NCBI RefSeq assembly: GCF_014207965.1
Contig: NZ_JACHLM010000002.1
Span: forward strand, 558,001-622,000
Direction: 5' to 3'
DNA length: 64,000 nt
Source of the DNA: Brevundimonas bullata
GTDB lineage: Bacteria > Pseudomonadota > Alphaproteobacteria > Caulobacterales > Caulobacteraceae
Positions 7,744-18,458 of this stretch are shown here, piece by piece. The position numbers and the translations under genes were made by a program. The notes under the pieces are model-generated. The model had not been told where the DNA came from, did not search any database, and was given only the letters and a program-made list of their open reading frames with translations. Positions within the stretch are counted from its first letter, which is position 1, and the number at the start of each line of letters is the position of its first letter.

Positions 7744-10195
7744 TCTGCCTGTGGTCGGCATGACCTGCGCAAGCTGTGTCGGTCGCGTTGAGAAGGCCAT
7801 TCGCGCTGTGCCCCGCGTCAATCGGGCGCACGTCAATCTAGCGACGGAGCGGGCCCACGTGGTCATGGACGCCGATGGCTCGCCCGCCGCAGTCGCCGCC
7901 GCCATCCGCACCGCCGGCTATGAGCCGCTGGAGGAAGAAGTCGTCTATCCGGTCCGGGAAATGACCTGCGCCAGCTGCGTCAGTCGCGTGGAAAAGGCCC
8001 TGGCCGCCGTGCCCGGCGTGCTGAGCGCCAGCGTCAACCTGGCGACCGAACGCGCCAACGTGCGCTTGCTGTCCGGCGCCGTCGTCTTCCGCGATCTGGC
8101 CGCCGCCGTGCAGCAGGCCGGCTATGTGCTGGAACAGCCCGAACGGGGCGACGCCGAGGCAGGCGACCGCGAACAGGCCGCCCGCGCCGCCGAGATCCGC
8201 AACCTGGGCCGCGCCGTCCTGATCGCCGGGATCGCCACCCTTCCCCTGTTCGTGCTGGAGATGGGTTCGCACTTCATCCCCGGCATGCACCACTGGCTGG
8301 CCGAAACCGTCGGCGTGCAGAACTGGCGGATCATCAGCTTTGCCCTCGCCACCTTCGTCCTGTTCGGACCCGGCCTGATCTTCTTCCGCAAGGGCGTGCC
8401 CGCCCTGCTGCGCCGCGCGCCGGACATGAACTCCCTGGTGGTGCTCGGCGCCAGCGCGGCCTGGGCCTTCTCGACCGTGGCGACCTTCGCCCCCGCCCTG
8501 CTGCCCGAGGGCACGGCCAACGTCTATTTCGAGGCGGCGGCGGTGATCGTCACCCTGATCCTGGTCGGCCGCTGGATCGAGGCCCGCGCCAAGGGCCAGA
8601 CCAGCCAGGCCATCCGCCGCCTGATGTCGATGCAGGCCAAGACCGCTCGCGTCGTGCGCGACGGCTTCGAACAAGACGTGTCGATCGACAGCGTCCAGGC
8701 GGGCGACATCGTCGTCGTCCGTCCCGGCGAGCGCGTCCCCGTCGACGGCGTGGTGACCGAGGGTTCCTCGTATCTCGACGAATCCATGCTGACCGGCGAA
8801 CCCATCCCGGTCGAAAAGGGCGCGGGCGCCCAGGTGGTCGGCGGCACCCTGAACACGACCGGCGCCTTCCGCTTCGAGGCTCAGCAGGTCGGCGCCGAGA
8901 CGGTGTTGGCCCAGATCGTCCGCATGGTCGAAACGGCCCAGGGCGCCAAGCTGCCCATTCAGGCCCTGGTCGACCGCATCACCGGCTGGTTCGTCCCTGC
9001 CGTCATGGCCATCGCCGTCCTGACCTTCGCCGCCTGGTATCTGTTGGCGCCCGAGCCGGCGCTGGGCATGGCGCTGGTCGCCGCCGTGTCGGTGCTGATC
9101 ATAGCCTGCCCCTGCGCCATGGGTCTGGCGACGCCGACCTCCATCATGGTCGGTGTGGGCCGCGCCGCCGAACTAGGCGTGCTGTTCCGCAAAGGCGAGG
9201 CGCTGCAGGCCTTGCAAGGGGTCCAGGTCATCGCCTTCGACAAGACCGGCACGCTCACCGCCGGCCGTCCCGAGCTGACCGACCTGAGCGTAGCCGAAGG
9301 CTTCGTGGAGGCCGACGTCCTGGCCCTGGTCGCCGCCGTCGAGGGCCAGTCGGAGCACCCCGTGGCCCGCGCCCTGGTCGAGGCCGCCGCTGCGCGCGGC
9401 CTCACCGTCATCCGCCCTGACACTTTTGACTCTGTACCCGGCAAGGGCGTGGCGGGCGTGGTCGCGGGCCGTCGCATCGCGGTCGGCGCCGACCGCTACA
9501 TGGCCGAACTGGGCCACGATGTCGCCGTCTTCGCCGAAGACGCCGCCCGTCTGGGCGACGAGGGCAAGACGCCGCTCTACGCCGCCATTGACGGCAAGCT
9601 TGCCGCTATCATCGCCGTCGCCGACCCCATCAAGCCAACCACGGCCGCCGCCATTCAGGCCATGCACGGCCTAGGGTTGAAGGTAGCGATGATCACCGGG
9701 GACAACCGCCGCACCGCCGCCGCCGTCGCCCGCCTGCTGGGCATCGACGAGGTTCATGCCGAGGTCATGCCCGATGGCAAGGTCGCCGCCATCAACGCCC
9801 TGAAGGCCGGCGGTCGCCGCGTCGCCTTCGTCGGCGACGGGGTCAACGACGCCCCCGCTCTGGCCACCGCCGATGTCGGTCTGGCGGTCGGCGGCGGCGC
9901 CGATGTGGCTATCGAAAGCGCCGACGTCGTCCTGACCGGCGGCGACCTGCGCGGCGCGGTCAGCGCCATCGGCCTGTCGCGCGCCACCATGAGCAACATC
10001 CGCCAGAACCTGGCCTGGGCCTTCGGCTACAATGTCCTGCTGATCCCGGTCGCGGCGGGCGTCCTCTACCCGGCCCTCGGCTACATGCTGTCGCCCATGC
10101 TGGCGGCGGGGGCCATGGCCCTGTCCAGCGTCAGCGTGGTGCTGAACGCCCTGCGCCTGCGCGCCTTCAAGTCCCACATCCACGGAGCCGCCTAA
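7715..10195 (+). CDS. copA: Cu+-exporting P1B-type ATPase
   Basis: This 826-residue inner-membrane ATPase pumps Cu(I) out of the cytoplasm. Two N-terminal heavy-metal-associated domains each carry MTCASC (Cys18/Cys21 and Cys85/Cys88). Eight membrane spans follow. The transport-site CPC (ACPCAMG, residues 465-467) marks the P1B-1 copper class. The phosphorylation motif DKTGT is near residue 509, the HP motif of the nucleotide domain is SEHPVA, and the hinge is [10 protein letters not shown]. The gene is the first of four overlapping genes behind the CueR promoter. The name duplicates that of the divergent oxidase, as is common in these islands. Confidence 0.97.
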   Translation: MSAASPRILDLPVVGMTCASCVGRVEKAIRAVPRVNRAHVNLATERAHVVMDADGSPAAVAAAIRTAGYEPLEEEVVYPVREMTCASCVSRVEKALAAVPGVLSASVNLATERANVRLLSGAVVFRDLAAAVQQAGYVLEQPERGDAEAGDREQAARAAEIRNLGRAVLIAGIATLPLFVLEMGSHFIPGMHHWLAETVGVQNWRIISFALATFVLFGPGLIFFRKGVPALLRRAPDMNSLVVLGASAAWAFSTVATFAPALLPEGTANVYFEAAAVIVTLILVGRWIEARAKGQTSQAIRRLMSMQAKTARVVRDGFEQDVSIDSVQAGDIVVVRPGERVPVDGVVTEGSSYLDESMLTGEPIPVEKGAGAQVVGGTLNTTGAFRFEAQQVGAETVLAQIVRMVETAQGAKLPIQALVDRITGWFVPAVMAIAVLTFAAWYLLAPEPALGMALVAAVSVLIIACPCAMGLATPTSIMVGVGRAAELGVLFRKGEALQALQGVQVIAFDKTGTLTAGRPELTDLSVAEGFVEADVLALVAAVEGQSEHPVARALVEAAAARGLTVIRPDTFDSVPGKGVAGVVAGRRIAVGADRYMAELGHDVAVFAEDAARLGDEGKTPLYAAIDGKLAAIIAVADPIKPTTAAAIQAMHGLGLKVAMITGDNRRTAAAVARLLGIDEVHAEVMPDGKVAAINALKAGGRRVAFVGDGVNDAPALATADVGLAVGGGADVAIESADVVLTGGDLRGAVSAIGLSRATMSNIRQNLAWAFGYNVLLIPVAAGVLYPALGYMLSPMLAAGAMALSSVSVVLNALRLRAFKSHIHGAA

Positions 10196-10614
10196 TGAAC
10201 ATCGGCAAGGCCTCCCTCGCCACCGGCGTCTCGGCCAAGATGATCCGCTACTACGAAACCGTCGGCCTGATCCGACCGTCTGAGCGGACCGAGAGCAATT
10301 ATCGGGACTTCAGCGAACGCGACCTGAACGACCTGCGATTCATCCGCCGCGCCCGCAGCCTGGGCTTTTCGGTTGAGGAGATCGGACGCCTGCTGTCGCT
10401 ATGGCGGGACCGCAACCGGCCCAGCCGCGAGGTCAAGGCCATGGCCGAGAAGCACGTCGCCGACCTCGACGCCCGCATCAAGGAGATGCAGGCCATGGCC
10501 GACGCCCTGCGCGACCTGTCGCACTGCTGCGCCGGCGACGACCGCCCCGACTGCCCCATCCTGTCCGACCTCGCGGGTTCGCCTGCCGCCGCTTCCCAAG
10601 GAGACACCCCATGA
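10195..10614 (+). CDS. cueR: MerR-family copper-responsive regulator CueR
   Basis: This is a 139-residue MerR protein. The N-terminal winged helix (IGKASLATGVSAKMIRYYE, residues 2-20) recognises DNA. A dimerisation helix runs from about 78 to 108. The C-terminal metal loop has CCAGDDRPDCPIL, in which a Cys pair spaced as in CueR (C-x7-C) binds Cu(I). The ATG overlaps the ATPase stop (TAATG), so it is co-translated with its own target. It should activate the promoter at 7653-7683 by untwisting the 19-bp spacer. Confidence 0.95.
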   Translation: MNIGKASLATGVSAKMIRYYETVGLIRPSERTESNYRDFSERDLNDLRFIRRARSLGFSVEEIGRLLSLWRDRNRPSREVKAMAEKHVADLDARIKEMQAMADALRDLSHCCAGDDRPDCPILSDLAGSPAAASQGDTP

Positions 10615-10808
10615 TCGCCCTGACCATCCCCAAGATCCGCTGCGGCGGCTGCGTCGCCTCCGTCGAGAAGGCCATTCACTCCATCGACGCCTCGGCCCAG
10701 GTCATCGCCGACATCGAGGCCCGCCGCGTCGAGGTGACGACCGACGCCGACCGTCAAACCCTGCTGACCGCGCTCGACGCCGCGGGCTATCCGGCCGAGG
10801 CCGCCTGA
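10611..10808 (+). CDS. Small HMA-domain copper chaperone (CopZ-like)
   Basis: This 65-residue protein is a single ferredoxin-like heavy-metal-associated domain. The metal motif is RCGGC near residue 10, so GGC replaces the usual xSC but both cysteines are kept. A SVEKAIHSI helix follows and the protein ends DAAGYPAEA, the standard end of this fold. The ATG overlaps the cueR stop (ATGA). It probably hands Cu(I) to the ATPase upstream in the operon. Binding residues are clear; its partner is inferred from position. Confidence 0.88.
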   Translation: MIALTIPKIRCGGCVASVEKAIHSIDASAQVIADIEARRVEVTTDADRQTLLTALDAAGYPAEAA

Positions 10809-10810
10809 CC

Positions 10811-11299
10811 ATGAACAAACTCAAGCTTTCCGCTCTCGCCGCCGGGGTCGCCTTCCTGGGCGGCGCGGGCTTCCTGCTGAACGGCCTCCCCACCTCGGCC
10901 GAGGCCTCGGAGATGACCGTCTACAAGAGCGATTCCTGCGGCTGCTGCGGCGGCTGGGTCGAACATATGCGCAAGGCCGGCTACGCCATCCGCGTCGTCC
11001 CGACCGATGACCTGGTCCCGGTCAAAATCCGCCTCGGCGTACCGGAACCCCTGTGGTCCTGCCACACAGCCGTCGTCGATGGCAAGGTGATCGAGGGCCA
11101 CGTCCCCGCCGCCGCCGTCAACGCCTTCTTGCGTGCGCCCGGCGCCTCGCGCGGGATCGGCGTCGGCGGCATGCCCACCGGCTCGCCGGGCATGGAGGCC
11201 CCCGGCTACGCCCCCGAACGTTACGATGTCATGCGCTTCGGGCCCGGCGCCCCCGTCCCCTTCATGACCTTCGTAGGAGGCACGGCCGTCAGATCATAA
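10811..11299 (+). CDS. DUF411 family exported metal-binding protein
   Basis: This is a 162-residue protein with an N-terminal hydrophobic signal (residues 1-33, cleavage probably after AEA). The DUF411 core opens with VYKSDSCGCCGGWVEHM, the Cys cluster characteristic of this family, then PLWSCHTAVVDG with a third conserved Cys, and GHVPAAAV. DUF411 proteins are repeatedly linked to copper resistance operons but their chemistry is unsettled; a periplasmic copper-binding role fits. It starts 2 bases after the chaperone stop and closes the operon. Confidence 0.88.
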   Translation: MNKLKLSALAAGVAFLGGAGFLLNGLPTSAEASEMTVYKSDSCGCCGGWVEHMRKAGYAIRVVPTDDLVPVKIRLGVPEPLWSCHTAVVDGKVIEGHVPAAAVNAFLRAPGASRGIGVGGMPTGSPGMEAPGYAPERYDVMRFGPGAPVPFMTFVGGTAVRS

Positions 11300-11309
11300 G
11301 GTCGGCGGT

Positions 11310-11438
11310 TTAAGCCATATGCAAAAGGCGAAGCACGGAGTTCGCAGCAGCGAACAACGTGCCAAGGCTCACGATCATTCCGAGGATCAGAACGACCTTG
11401 AAATGCCGATGCAGGAAATAGAGAATTTCACCCGCCAT
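11310..11438 (-). CDS. Possible small single-span membrane protein
   Basis: This frame encodes 42 residues (MAGEILYFLHRHFKVV...), with a basic N-terminal patch and one hydrophobic span (about residues 15-34, VVLILGMIVSLGTLFAAANS). It follows pyrG on the same strand, with a perfect 11-bp inverted repeat just upstream. There is only a weak ribosome site, and no family is recognised. The clean amphipathic-then-hydrophobic layout argues for a real small protein, but a shadow frame is possible. Confidence 0.4.
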   Translation of the reverse strand: MAGEILYFLHRHFKVVLILGMIVSLGTLFAAANSVLRLLHMA

Positions 11439-11445
11439 TTGCGCC

Positions 11446-11485
11446 TGTCCAGTGTTTGCGGCCCAGATTGGCACAACACTGGACA
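11446..11485. repeat. Perfect 11-bp inverted repeat between pyrG and a small ORF
   Basis: TGTCCAGTGTT (11446-11456) and AACACTGGACA (11475-11485) are exact reverse complements separated by 18 bases. There is no T-run on either side, so it is not a standard terminator. It sits 8 bases upstream of the small membrane ORF and 32 bases beyond the pyrG stop, so an operator or an mRNA hairpin is possible. Confidence 0.7.
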
Positions 11486-11517
11486 AACGCAGCAACAAGC
11501 GTGCGTGGCGCCGGGTG

Positions 11518-13176
<1,659 letters not shown>

Positions 13177-13242
13177 TCACCTTACTCCATGATTCGCGGC
13201 GGGAGCATGGCCCGACGCAAAACAACTGTTGAACATAAGAAG

Positions 13243-13266
13243 AAAGCGCGCCCTGCGGCGCGCTTT
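13243..13266 (-). terminator. Rho-independent terminator after secG
   Basis: On the minus strand a perfect 10-bp stem AAAGCGCGCC / GGCGCGCTTT closes a 4-base loop and is followed by CTTCTT. It lies between secG and pyrG, 26 bases past the secG stop. Confidence 0.8.
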
Positions 13267-13291
13267 CGAGGATTTCTTGGCTGTCGGCGGT

Positions 13292-13717
13292 TTACTGCGC
13301 CGGAGCAGGAGCCGGGGCCGGAGCGGAAGCGGCCGGGAGGCTGGCCTCCAGATCGTCCAACGAGGGCGCGACCGGGGCCGTCGGCGTCGGGGCCGCTTGC
13401 TCGGCCGGTGCGGTTTCCTGCTCGGAACCAACGGCAAGAGCGCCCACGGCGTCGGCGTCGATGACCGAACGCGAACCGCGCGCGAAGTTGCCCGCGATGG
13501 TCAGGCTGATCGCGCACACGAAGAACAGCACCGCCAGAATCGAGGTGGCCCGCGTCAGCAGGTTGCCTGCGCCCCGCGCGGTCATGAAGCCCGAAGGTCC
13601 GCCGCCCATGCCCAGGGCGCCGCCCTCGGAACGTTGCAGCAGGATCACGGCCGTCAGGGCGACCGAGATCAGGATCATGGCGACGAGCAAGATGGTCTGG
13701 AGCATGGTGTCAATCAT
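13292..13717 (-). CDS. secG: Preprotein translocase subunit SecG
   Basis: This is a 141-residue accessory subunit of the SecYEG protein-export channel. The first span (about residues 5-25) is followed by the hallmark VILLQRSEGGALGMGGG, then MTARGAGNLLTR, and a second span (about 54-75). The tail from about residue 90 is Ala/Pro/Glu-rich, as in other alphaproteobacterial SecG proteins. The neighbour tpiA is the usual one in this group. Confidence 0.93.
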   Translation of the reverse strand: MIDTMLQTILLVAMILISVALTAVILLQRSEGGALGMGGGPSGFMTARGAGNLLTRATSILAVLFFVCAISLTIAGNFARGSRSVIDADAVGALAVGSEQETAPAEQAAPTPTAPVAPSLDDLEASLPAASAPAPAPAPAQ

Positions 13718-13813
13718 GTGGGCGCGAAGATGCGCCGATCAAGCGGCGGCGTCTAACACCGATGCGAGACCGGGGCAAACGCCGAACGAAACAGGGCTGC
13801 AAAATCGCGACGC

Positions 13814-14563
13814 TTAGGCCGCGCGGATGATTCCCAGGAAGTCTTCGGCCTTCAGCGAGGCGCCGCCGACAAGAGCGCCGCCGACTTCCGCCACGGCCAG
13901 GATTTCCGCGGCGTTCGACGGCTTCACCGAACCGCCGTAAAGGATCGGCGCGACACGACCGCCCTCTCCCAGCTTGGCCACCATGGCCGCGCGCACGGCT
14001 GCATGGACTTCTTCGATCTGCTCCAGCGTCGGCGTCAGGCCGGTGCCGATGGCCCACACTGGTTCATAAGCGACGGCGAAGGCCTTGCCCGACAGGCCGT
14101 CGGGCAGCGAGCCAGCGACCTGACGGCTGACGATCTCGACGGCCTGCCCGGCTTCGCGTTGCTCCAGGGTCTCACCGATGCAGATGATGGGCTCCAGACC
14201 GGCGGCCAGAGCTGCTTCGACCTTGGCGGCGACATCGGCGTCGGTCTCCCCGAATCCAGCACGGCGTTCCGAATGCCCGAGAATCACCAGGGCGGCGCCG
14301 GCGTCGACCAGCATGCCGGCGGACACGGAACCCGTGAAGGCGCCCGAGGCTTCGGCATGGCAGTCCTGACCGCCCAGTTCGACGGCGCTGCCCTCCAGGA
14401 CGCGCGCCATACGTTCCGTCAGCGTCGCTGGCGGGCACAGAGCCACGCGGCACGCTGCGGCCTGTTCCTGCAAGGCTTTCGCCAGAGCCTCAGCCTCGCC
14501 CAGGCTCGCGCCCAGACCGTTCATTTTCCAATTGCCGGCGACCAGCTTCACAGATTGTTTCAT
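13814..14563 (-). CDS. tpiA: Triosephosphate isomerase
   Basis: This 249-residue glycolytic TIM barrel interconverts dihydroxyacetone phosphate and glyceraldehyde-3-phosphate. The catalytic residues are visible: Lys in AGNWKMNG (start), His in VILGHSERR (about 95-103), Glu in YEPVWAIGTG (about 165-174) and the phosphate loop LYGGSVKP. It is upstream of secG on the same strand and divergent from the PpiD-like chaperone gene; the 131-bp gap 14564-14694 presumably carries both promoters. Confidence 0.97.
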   Translation of the reverse strand: MKQSVKLVAGNWKMNGLGASLGEAEALAKALQEQAAACRVALCPPATLTERMARVLEGSAVELGGQDCHAEASGAFTGSVSAGMLVDAGAALVILGHSERRAGFGETDADVAAKVEAALAAGLEPIICIGETLEQREAGQAVEIVSRQVAGSLPDGLSGKAFAVAYEPVWAIGTGLTPTLEQIEEVHAAVRAAMVAKLGEGGRVAPILYGGSVKPSNAAEILAVAEVGGALVGGASLKAEDFLGIIRAA

Positions 14564-14694
14564 AGGGCCTGTTTAGGTCCCGTTGTCGCGGAAGCCAAGA
14601 TGTTGGGGTGCGTCCGCTTGCGGCGCCCTAGGGACTGCCCGTATAGGCGAGCGTGGCGCCCCTTTGACGCCGGCCCTCGTCAGGTTCTGTCTCG

Positions 14695-16626
14695 ATGATC
14701 ACGCTCTTCCGCAACTTCTCCAAGTCGAAATGGGCTGCAGGCCTGTTCGCCTTGATCATCCTCAGCTTCCTGATCGTGGGCGCTCAGTCGGATGTCTTCT
14801 CGAGCTTCGGCCCGAAACACGTCATCGACGCGGGCGAACGCAGCATCGGCGCCGCTCAGTTCCGCTCTGATTTCGAGCGCGTCCGTGCCAATCTGCAAGA
14901 GCAGGCCGGTCGCCCCGTGTCGTTCGACGACATGGTCAAGGAGAACATCCACACCCAGTATCTGGAAAGCCAGACGCAGCGCATGGGCTTCCTCGCCTGG
15001 GCATGGGACGCCGGCATCCGGCCTGGCAAGGAACTGGTGCTGAAGGAAATCCGCCGCATCCCGGCCTTCTTCAACCAGGTGTCGGGCCAGTTCGACCAGG
15101 ACCGCTATGAGCAGGCCCTGGCCGCTCAGGGTCTGACGTCCGAAATGTTGGAGCAGGACCTGCGCGACCAGTATGTCGCCAGCCAGTTCGGCGCCGCTGT
15201 CTTCGCCGGCGCCCGCGTGCCCCGCATCTATGGCGCCCTGCTCGCCGGCCAGGCGCTGGAAACGCGCGACGGCCGCTGGTTCACTGTGACCCAGGCGATG
15301 GCTGGCGCCGCCGGCGCCCCCACCGACGCACAGCTGACCGCCTTCCTGAACGAGAACGCCGCCCAACTGCGTCGTCCCGAGTTCCGCATGATCTCGATCG
15401 TGCTGTTCAACCCGGCCCCCAACAGCCAACCGGCTCCGATCAGCGAGGAGCGCATCCAAGAACGCTTCGAGTTCCGCAAGGCCGCCCTGTCGAACGCCGA
15501 GAAGCGTTCGTTCGTGACGCTGACCGTCCCGACCAAGGCCGCCGCCGACCGCGTCGCCGCCGAACTGCGCGCCGGCAAGACCCCGGCCGAAGTCGCCGCC
15601 GCCAACAAGATCGAAGCCGCCACCTATAACGACACGCCGCAAAGCGCCCTGGGCGACCCGGCGGTCGGCGCGGCTGTCTTCGCCCTTCCGGCCAATCAGG
15701 TCTCGAACCCGATCCAGAGCCGCGTGGGCTTCACGGTCGCCAAGGTGACCGACGTGACCGCCGGCGCGCCCGCCACCCTGGAAAGCGTGCGCAACGCCCT
15801 GGTTCAGGAGCTGCGCGCTGAAGACGCCAAGGGCGAAACCTACGCCAAGGTCGAAAAGTACGAGAAGGCCCGCCAGGAAGGTAAGAACCTGGCCGACGCC
15901 GCCCAATCGGTCGGCGCCCGCCTGGTGCAACTGCCCCCCTTCACCGCTGATGGCCGTCTGCCCGACGGTCAGCCGCTGAACGCTCCGCGTCAGATCTTCG
16001 AGTCGGCTTACGCCCTGTCCAAGGGCGGCGAGAGCGACATCATCGACGCCGGCGACGGCCAGTACTTCGCCGTCCGCGTCGACGACATCCGCCCAGCTTC
16101 GCTGCCGACCCTGGCCGAAGTCCGCGCGCCGCTGGCCCAGCAATGGACCCTGCGTGAAAACGCCCGTCGCCTGTCGGCCAAGGCCGAAGAACTGGCCGGA
16201 CGCGTCCGCGCTGGCGAGGACATCGCCAAGGTCGCCGCGTCGGCTGGCGCTCAACTGACCGCCCGCACCGGGGTTCAGCAGAGCCAGGCCAGCCAGACCG
16301 AACTGGGCGAAGGCGTCCTGCGCGGCCTGTTCGGTCAGGGCAAGGGCCAGGTCTTCACCGGCGCCCAGTCGGCCAGCAGCTTCGTGGTCGGCCACGTCGA
16401 CGCCATCCACGCCGCCGTCCCGGCCCTGGCCGCGCCCCTGGTCGAGCAGGTCCGTCCGCGCCTGACCCAGGCGATGGCCAACGCCATGGTCGAGCAAAGC
16501 TTCGCCGCCGCCGCCGCCAAGGTGAAGGCCAAGAACGACCCCGCCGCCGCCATCGCCGCCTTGGGCATCGAAGCTCCCGCAGCTGCCCCGGCGGCTCCTG
16601 CCGCCCCTGCGCCCGCCAAGAAATGA
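14695..16626 (+). CDS. PpiD-like membrane-anchored peptidyl-prolyl isomerase
   Basis: This 643-residue protein has one N-terminal membrane anchor (WAAGLFALIILSFLIVG, about residues 13-30) followed by a long periplasmic part. A SurA_N-type chaperone region occupies about 35-200, and a PPIC-like parvulin domain about 230-380, where the fold is degenerate and prolyl isomerase activity is uncertain. The C-terminus is Ala/Pro-rich. The family assists outer-membrane and secreted proteins leaving SecYEG. The trpE ATG overlaps its stop, an arrangement seen in Caulobacter-like genomes, so the two share a transcript although their functions are unrelated. Confidence 0.88.
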   Translation: MITLFRNFSKSKWAAGLFALIILSFLIVGAQSDVFSSFGPKHVIDAGERSIGAAQFRSDFERVRANLQEQAGRPVSFDDMVKENIHTQYLESQTQRMGFLAWAWDAGIRPGKELVLKEIRRIPAFFNQVSGQFDQDRYEQALAAQGLTSEMLEQDLRDQYVASQFGAAVFAGARVPRIYGALLAGQALETRDGRWFTVTQAMAGAAGAPTDAQLTAFLNENAAQLRRPEFRMISIVLFNPAPNSQPAPISEERIQERFEFRKAALSNAEKRSFVTLTVPTKAAADRVAAELRAGKTPAEVAAANKIEAATYNDTPQSALGDPAVGAAVFALPANQVSNPIQSRVGFTVAKVTDVTAGAPATLESVRNALVQELRAEDAKGETYAKVEKYEKARQEGKNLADAAQSVGARLVQLPPFTADGRLPDGQPLNAPRQIFESAYALSKGGESDIIDAGDGQYFAVRVDDIRPASLPTLAEVRAPLAQQWTLRENARRLSAKAEELAGRVRAGEDIAKVAASAGAQLTARTGVQQSQASQTELGEGVLRGLFGQGKGQVFTGAQSASSFVVGHVDAIHAAVPALAAPLVEQVRPRLTQAMANAMVEQSFAAAAAKVKAKNDPAAAIAALGIEAPAAAPAAPAAPAPAKK

Positions 16627-18164
16627 GCGCAGGCGTCGGACAGGAAGCTGAACGCGCCGCGTTTGTCTCTGGCCTGAAATCAGGCCGCCCCCAGGTCGTC
16701 GTTCGCCGTTTGATCGACGACCTGGAGACGCCCGTCTCGGCCTTCCTCAAGGTCGGGCACGGTCGGCCCTACGCCAGTCTGCTGGAGTCGGTCGAAGGCG
16801 GCGCCGTCAACGGCCGCTATTCGATCGTCACCCTGGCCCCCGACGTCGTTTGGCGCTGCCGCGACGGTCAGGCCGAGCTGGCGCGCGGCGAGGCCGTTCT
16901 GGCAGACCGTTTCACCGCTGAAGACCGCCCGGCGCTCGAATCCCTGCGCGCCCTGATCGCCGCTACACGGTTCGATTTGCCCGATGACCTGCCGCCCATG
17001 GCCGCCGGCCTGTTCGGTGTCTTCGGCTACGACATGGTCCGGCTGCTGGAGCCTCTGGGCCCGGCCAACCCCGACCCGTTGAACCTGCCGGACGCCGTCA
17101 TGGCGCGCCCGTCGCTGGTCGCCATCTTCGATTCGGTGAAGCACGAGATCGTCCTGATCGCCGCCGCCTATCCCGACGGCGGCATCGATCCCGACACGGC
17201 ATTCTCGGCGGCCATCGGTCGCCTCGACGATTTCGAGGACCGTCTGCGCGGGCCCCTGCCGATCCAGCGTGAGACCGAACCGGTCCCGGCCCCCGACTTC
17301 CGCTCGCCCGTCGACGCCGCCGGTTTCGACGCCATGGTGGCCAAGGCCAAGGACTACATCGCCGCCGGCGACATCTTTCAGGTCGTGCTGTCCCACCGCT
17401 TCTCGGCGCCGTGGAGTCAGGACCCGTTCGCCTTTTATCGCTCGCTGCGTCGCGGCAATCCGTCGCCTTATCTCTTCTTCCTCGACTACGTCGACTTCCA
17501 GCTGGCGGGCTCCAGCCCTGAGATCCTGGTCCGGTTGAAGGATGGTCGCGTCACCATCCGCCCGCTGGCCGGCACCCGCCCGCGCGGCGCAACGCAGGAA
17601 CTGGACAAGGCGCTGGAGGTCGAGCTTCTGGCCGATCCCAAGGAACGCGCCGAACACCTGATGCTGCTCGATCTGGGCCGCAACGACGTGGGCCGCGTTT
17701 CATCGCCCGGCTCGGTCGAGGTGACGGAAAGCTTCGTCGTCGAACGCTACAGCCAAGTCATGCACATCGTTTCCAATGTGCACGGCGCCGCCGATCCCAA
17801 GCTGGACGCCGTGGACACGCTACTGGCCGCCCTGCCCGCCGGCACCCTGTCCGGCGCGCCCAAGGTCCGGGCCATGGAGATCATCGACGAACTGGAAACC
17901 GAGAAGCGCGGCGTCGGCTATGGCGGCGGCGTGGGCTATATCTCGGCCAACGGCGAGGCGGACATCTGCATTGTCCTGCGCACCGCCATGTTCGCCGACA
18001 ACCAGATCTTCGTTCAGGCCGGCGCCGGCGTCGTCGCCGACAGCGATCCTGCCGCCGAATACGCCGAAACCCTGGCCAAGGCCCGCGCCCCTATGAAGGC
18101 GGCCGAGGACGCGTGGCGATTCACCGCGACCACGCGTGGCCAGGGCGCCGACGGCAAGATCTAA
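16623..18164 (+). CDS. trpE: Anthranilate synthase component I
   Basis: This 513-residue enzyme converts chorismate and ammonia to anthranilate, the first step to tryptophan. The feedback site LLES (about residues 53-56, PYASLLESVEGG) is intact, so tryptophan inhibition is expected. The chorismate-binding C-terminal domain has AGTRPRGAT, LMLLDLGRNDVGRV, LPAGTLSGAPKVRAM and GYGGGVGYIS. It forms a complex with TrpG, encoded just downstream beyond one small opposite-strand gene. The ATG overlaps the preceding stop (ATGA). Confidence 0.97.
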   Translation: MSAGVGQEAERAAFVSGLKSGRPQVVVRRLIDDLETPVSAFLKVGHGRPYASLLESVEGGAVNGRYSIVTLAPDVVWRCRDGQAELARGEAVLADRFTAEDRPALESLRALIAATRFDLPDDLPPMAAGLFGVFGYDMVRLLEPLGPANPDPLNLPDAVMARPSLVAIFDSVKHEIVLIAAAYPDGGIDPDTAFSAAIGRLDDFEDRLRGPLPIQRETEPVPAPDFRSPVDAAGFDAMVAKAKDYIAAGDIFQVVLSHRFSAPWSQDPFAFYRSLRRGNPSPYLFFLDYVDFQLAGSSPEILVRLKDGRVTIRPLAGTRPRGATQELDKALEVELLADPKERAEHLMLLDLGRNDVGRVSSPGSVEVTESFVVERYSQVMHIVSNVHGAADPKLDAVDTLLAALPAGTLSGAPKVRAMEIIDELETEKRGVGYGGGVGYISANGEADICIVLRTAMFADNQIFVQAGAGVVADSDPAAEYAETLAKARAPMKAAEDAWRFTATTRGQGADGKI

Positions 18165-18349
18165 GGATTGGAAACCGTGGAACCCTGGTCGAACGACACG
18201 CCGGGGCCCACGACCATGGTCCCCGCCAGCATCACCGCCGCCGTTGCGGCGAAGGCGGCTGCCGCCAGCAGGCGCAGCGGTTTCGGCTGCTCGACAGGCG
18301 GCTCGTTCAACAGGGCCTGGGCGTCGCGGATGGCTTCTAAGCGGGTCAA
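18161..18349 (-). CDS. Small membrane protein of unknown function between trpE and trpG
   Basis: This 62-residue frame has a charged N-terminus (LEAIRDAQALLNEPP) and one hydrophobic span (about residues 27-49). The start would be TTG, as no in-frame ATG exists before an upstream stop. Its stop codon overlaps the trpE stop tail-to-tail (CTAA). I do not recognise the family. It is divergent from trpG; the 109-bp gap 18350-18458 could hold a promoter for each. A chance frame cannot be excluded, but the residue pattern looks protein-like. Confidence 0.5.
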   Translation of the reverse strand: MTRLEAIRDAQALLNEPPVEQPKPLRLLAAAAFAATAAVMLAGTMVVGPGVSFDQGSTVSNP

Positions 18350-18458
18350 GACGGATTTCTTCCGATGGCGATGCTCCTGTATCGCGCGGACTGCTTAACG
18401 TCCGCTTTCATCCCGCCTTCGCTTGGCGCGTCGTCCCTCCCGTCCTAAGAACCCTGCC

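Noticed and set aside
14680..16497. 605-codon open frame antisense to the PpiD-like gene
   Set aside because: Entirely a shadow of the coding strand: no conserved motif and typical Gly/Ala/Asp repeats, and the real gene has signal anchor and chaperone domain.
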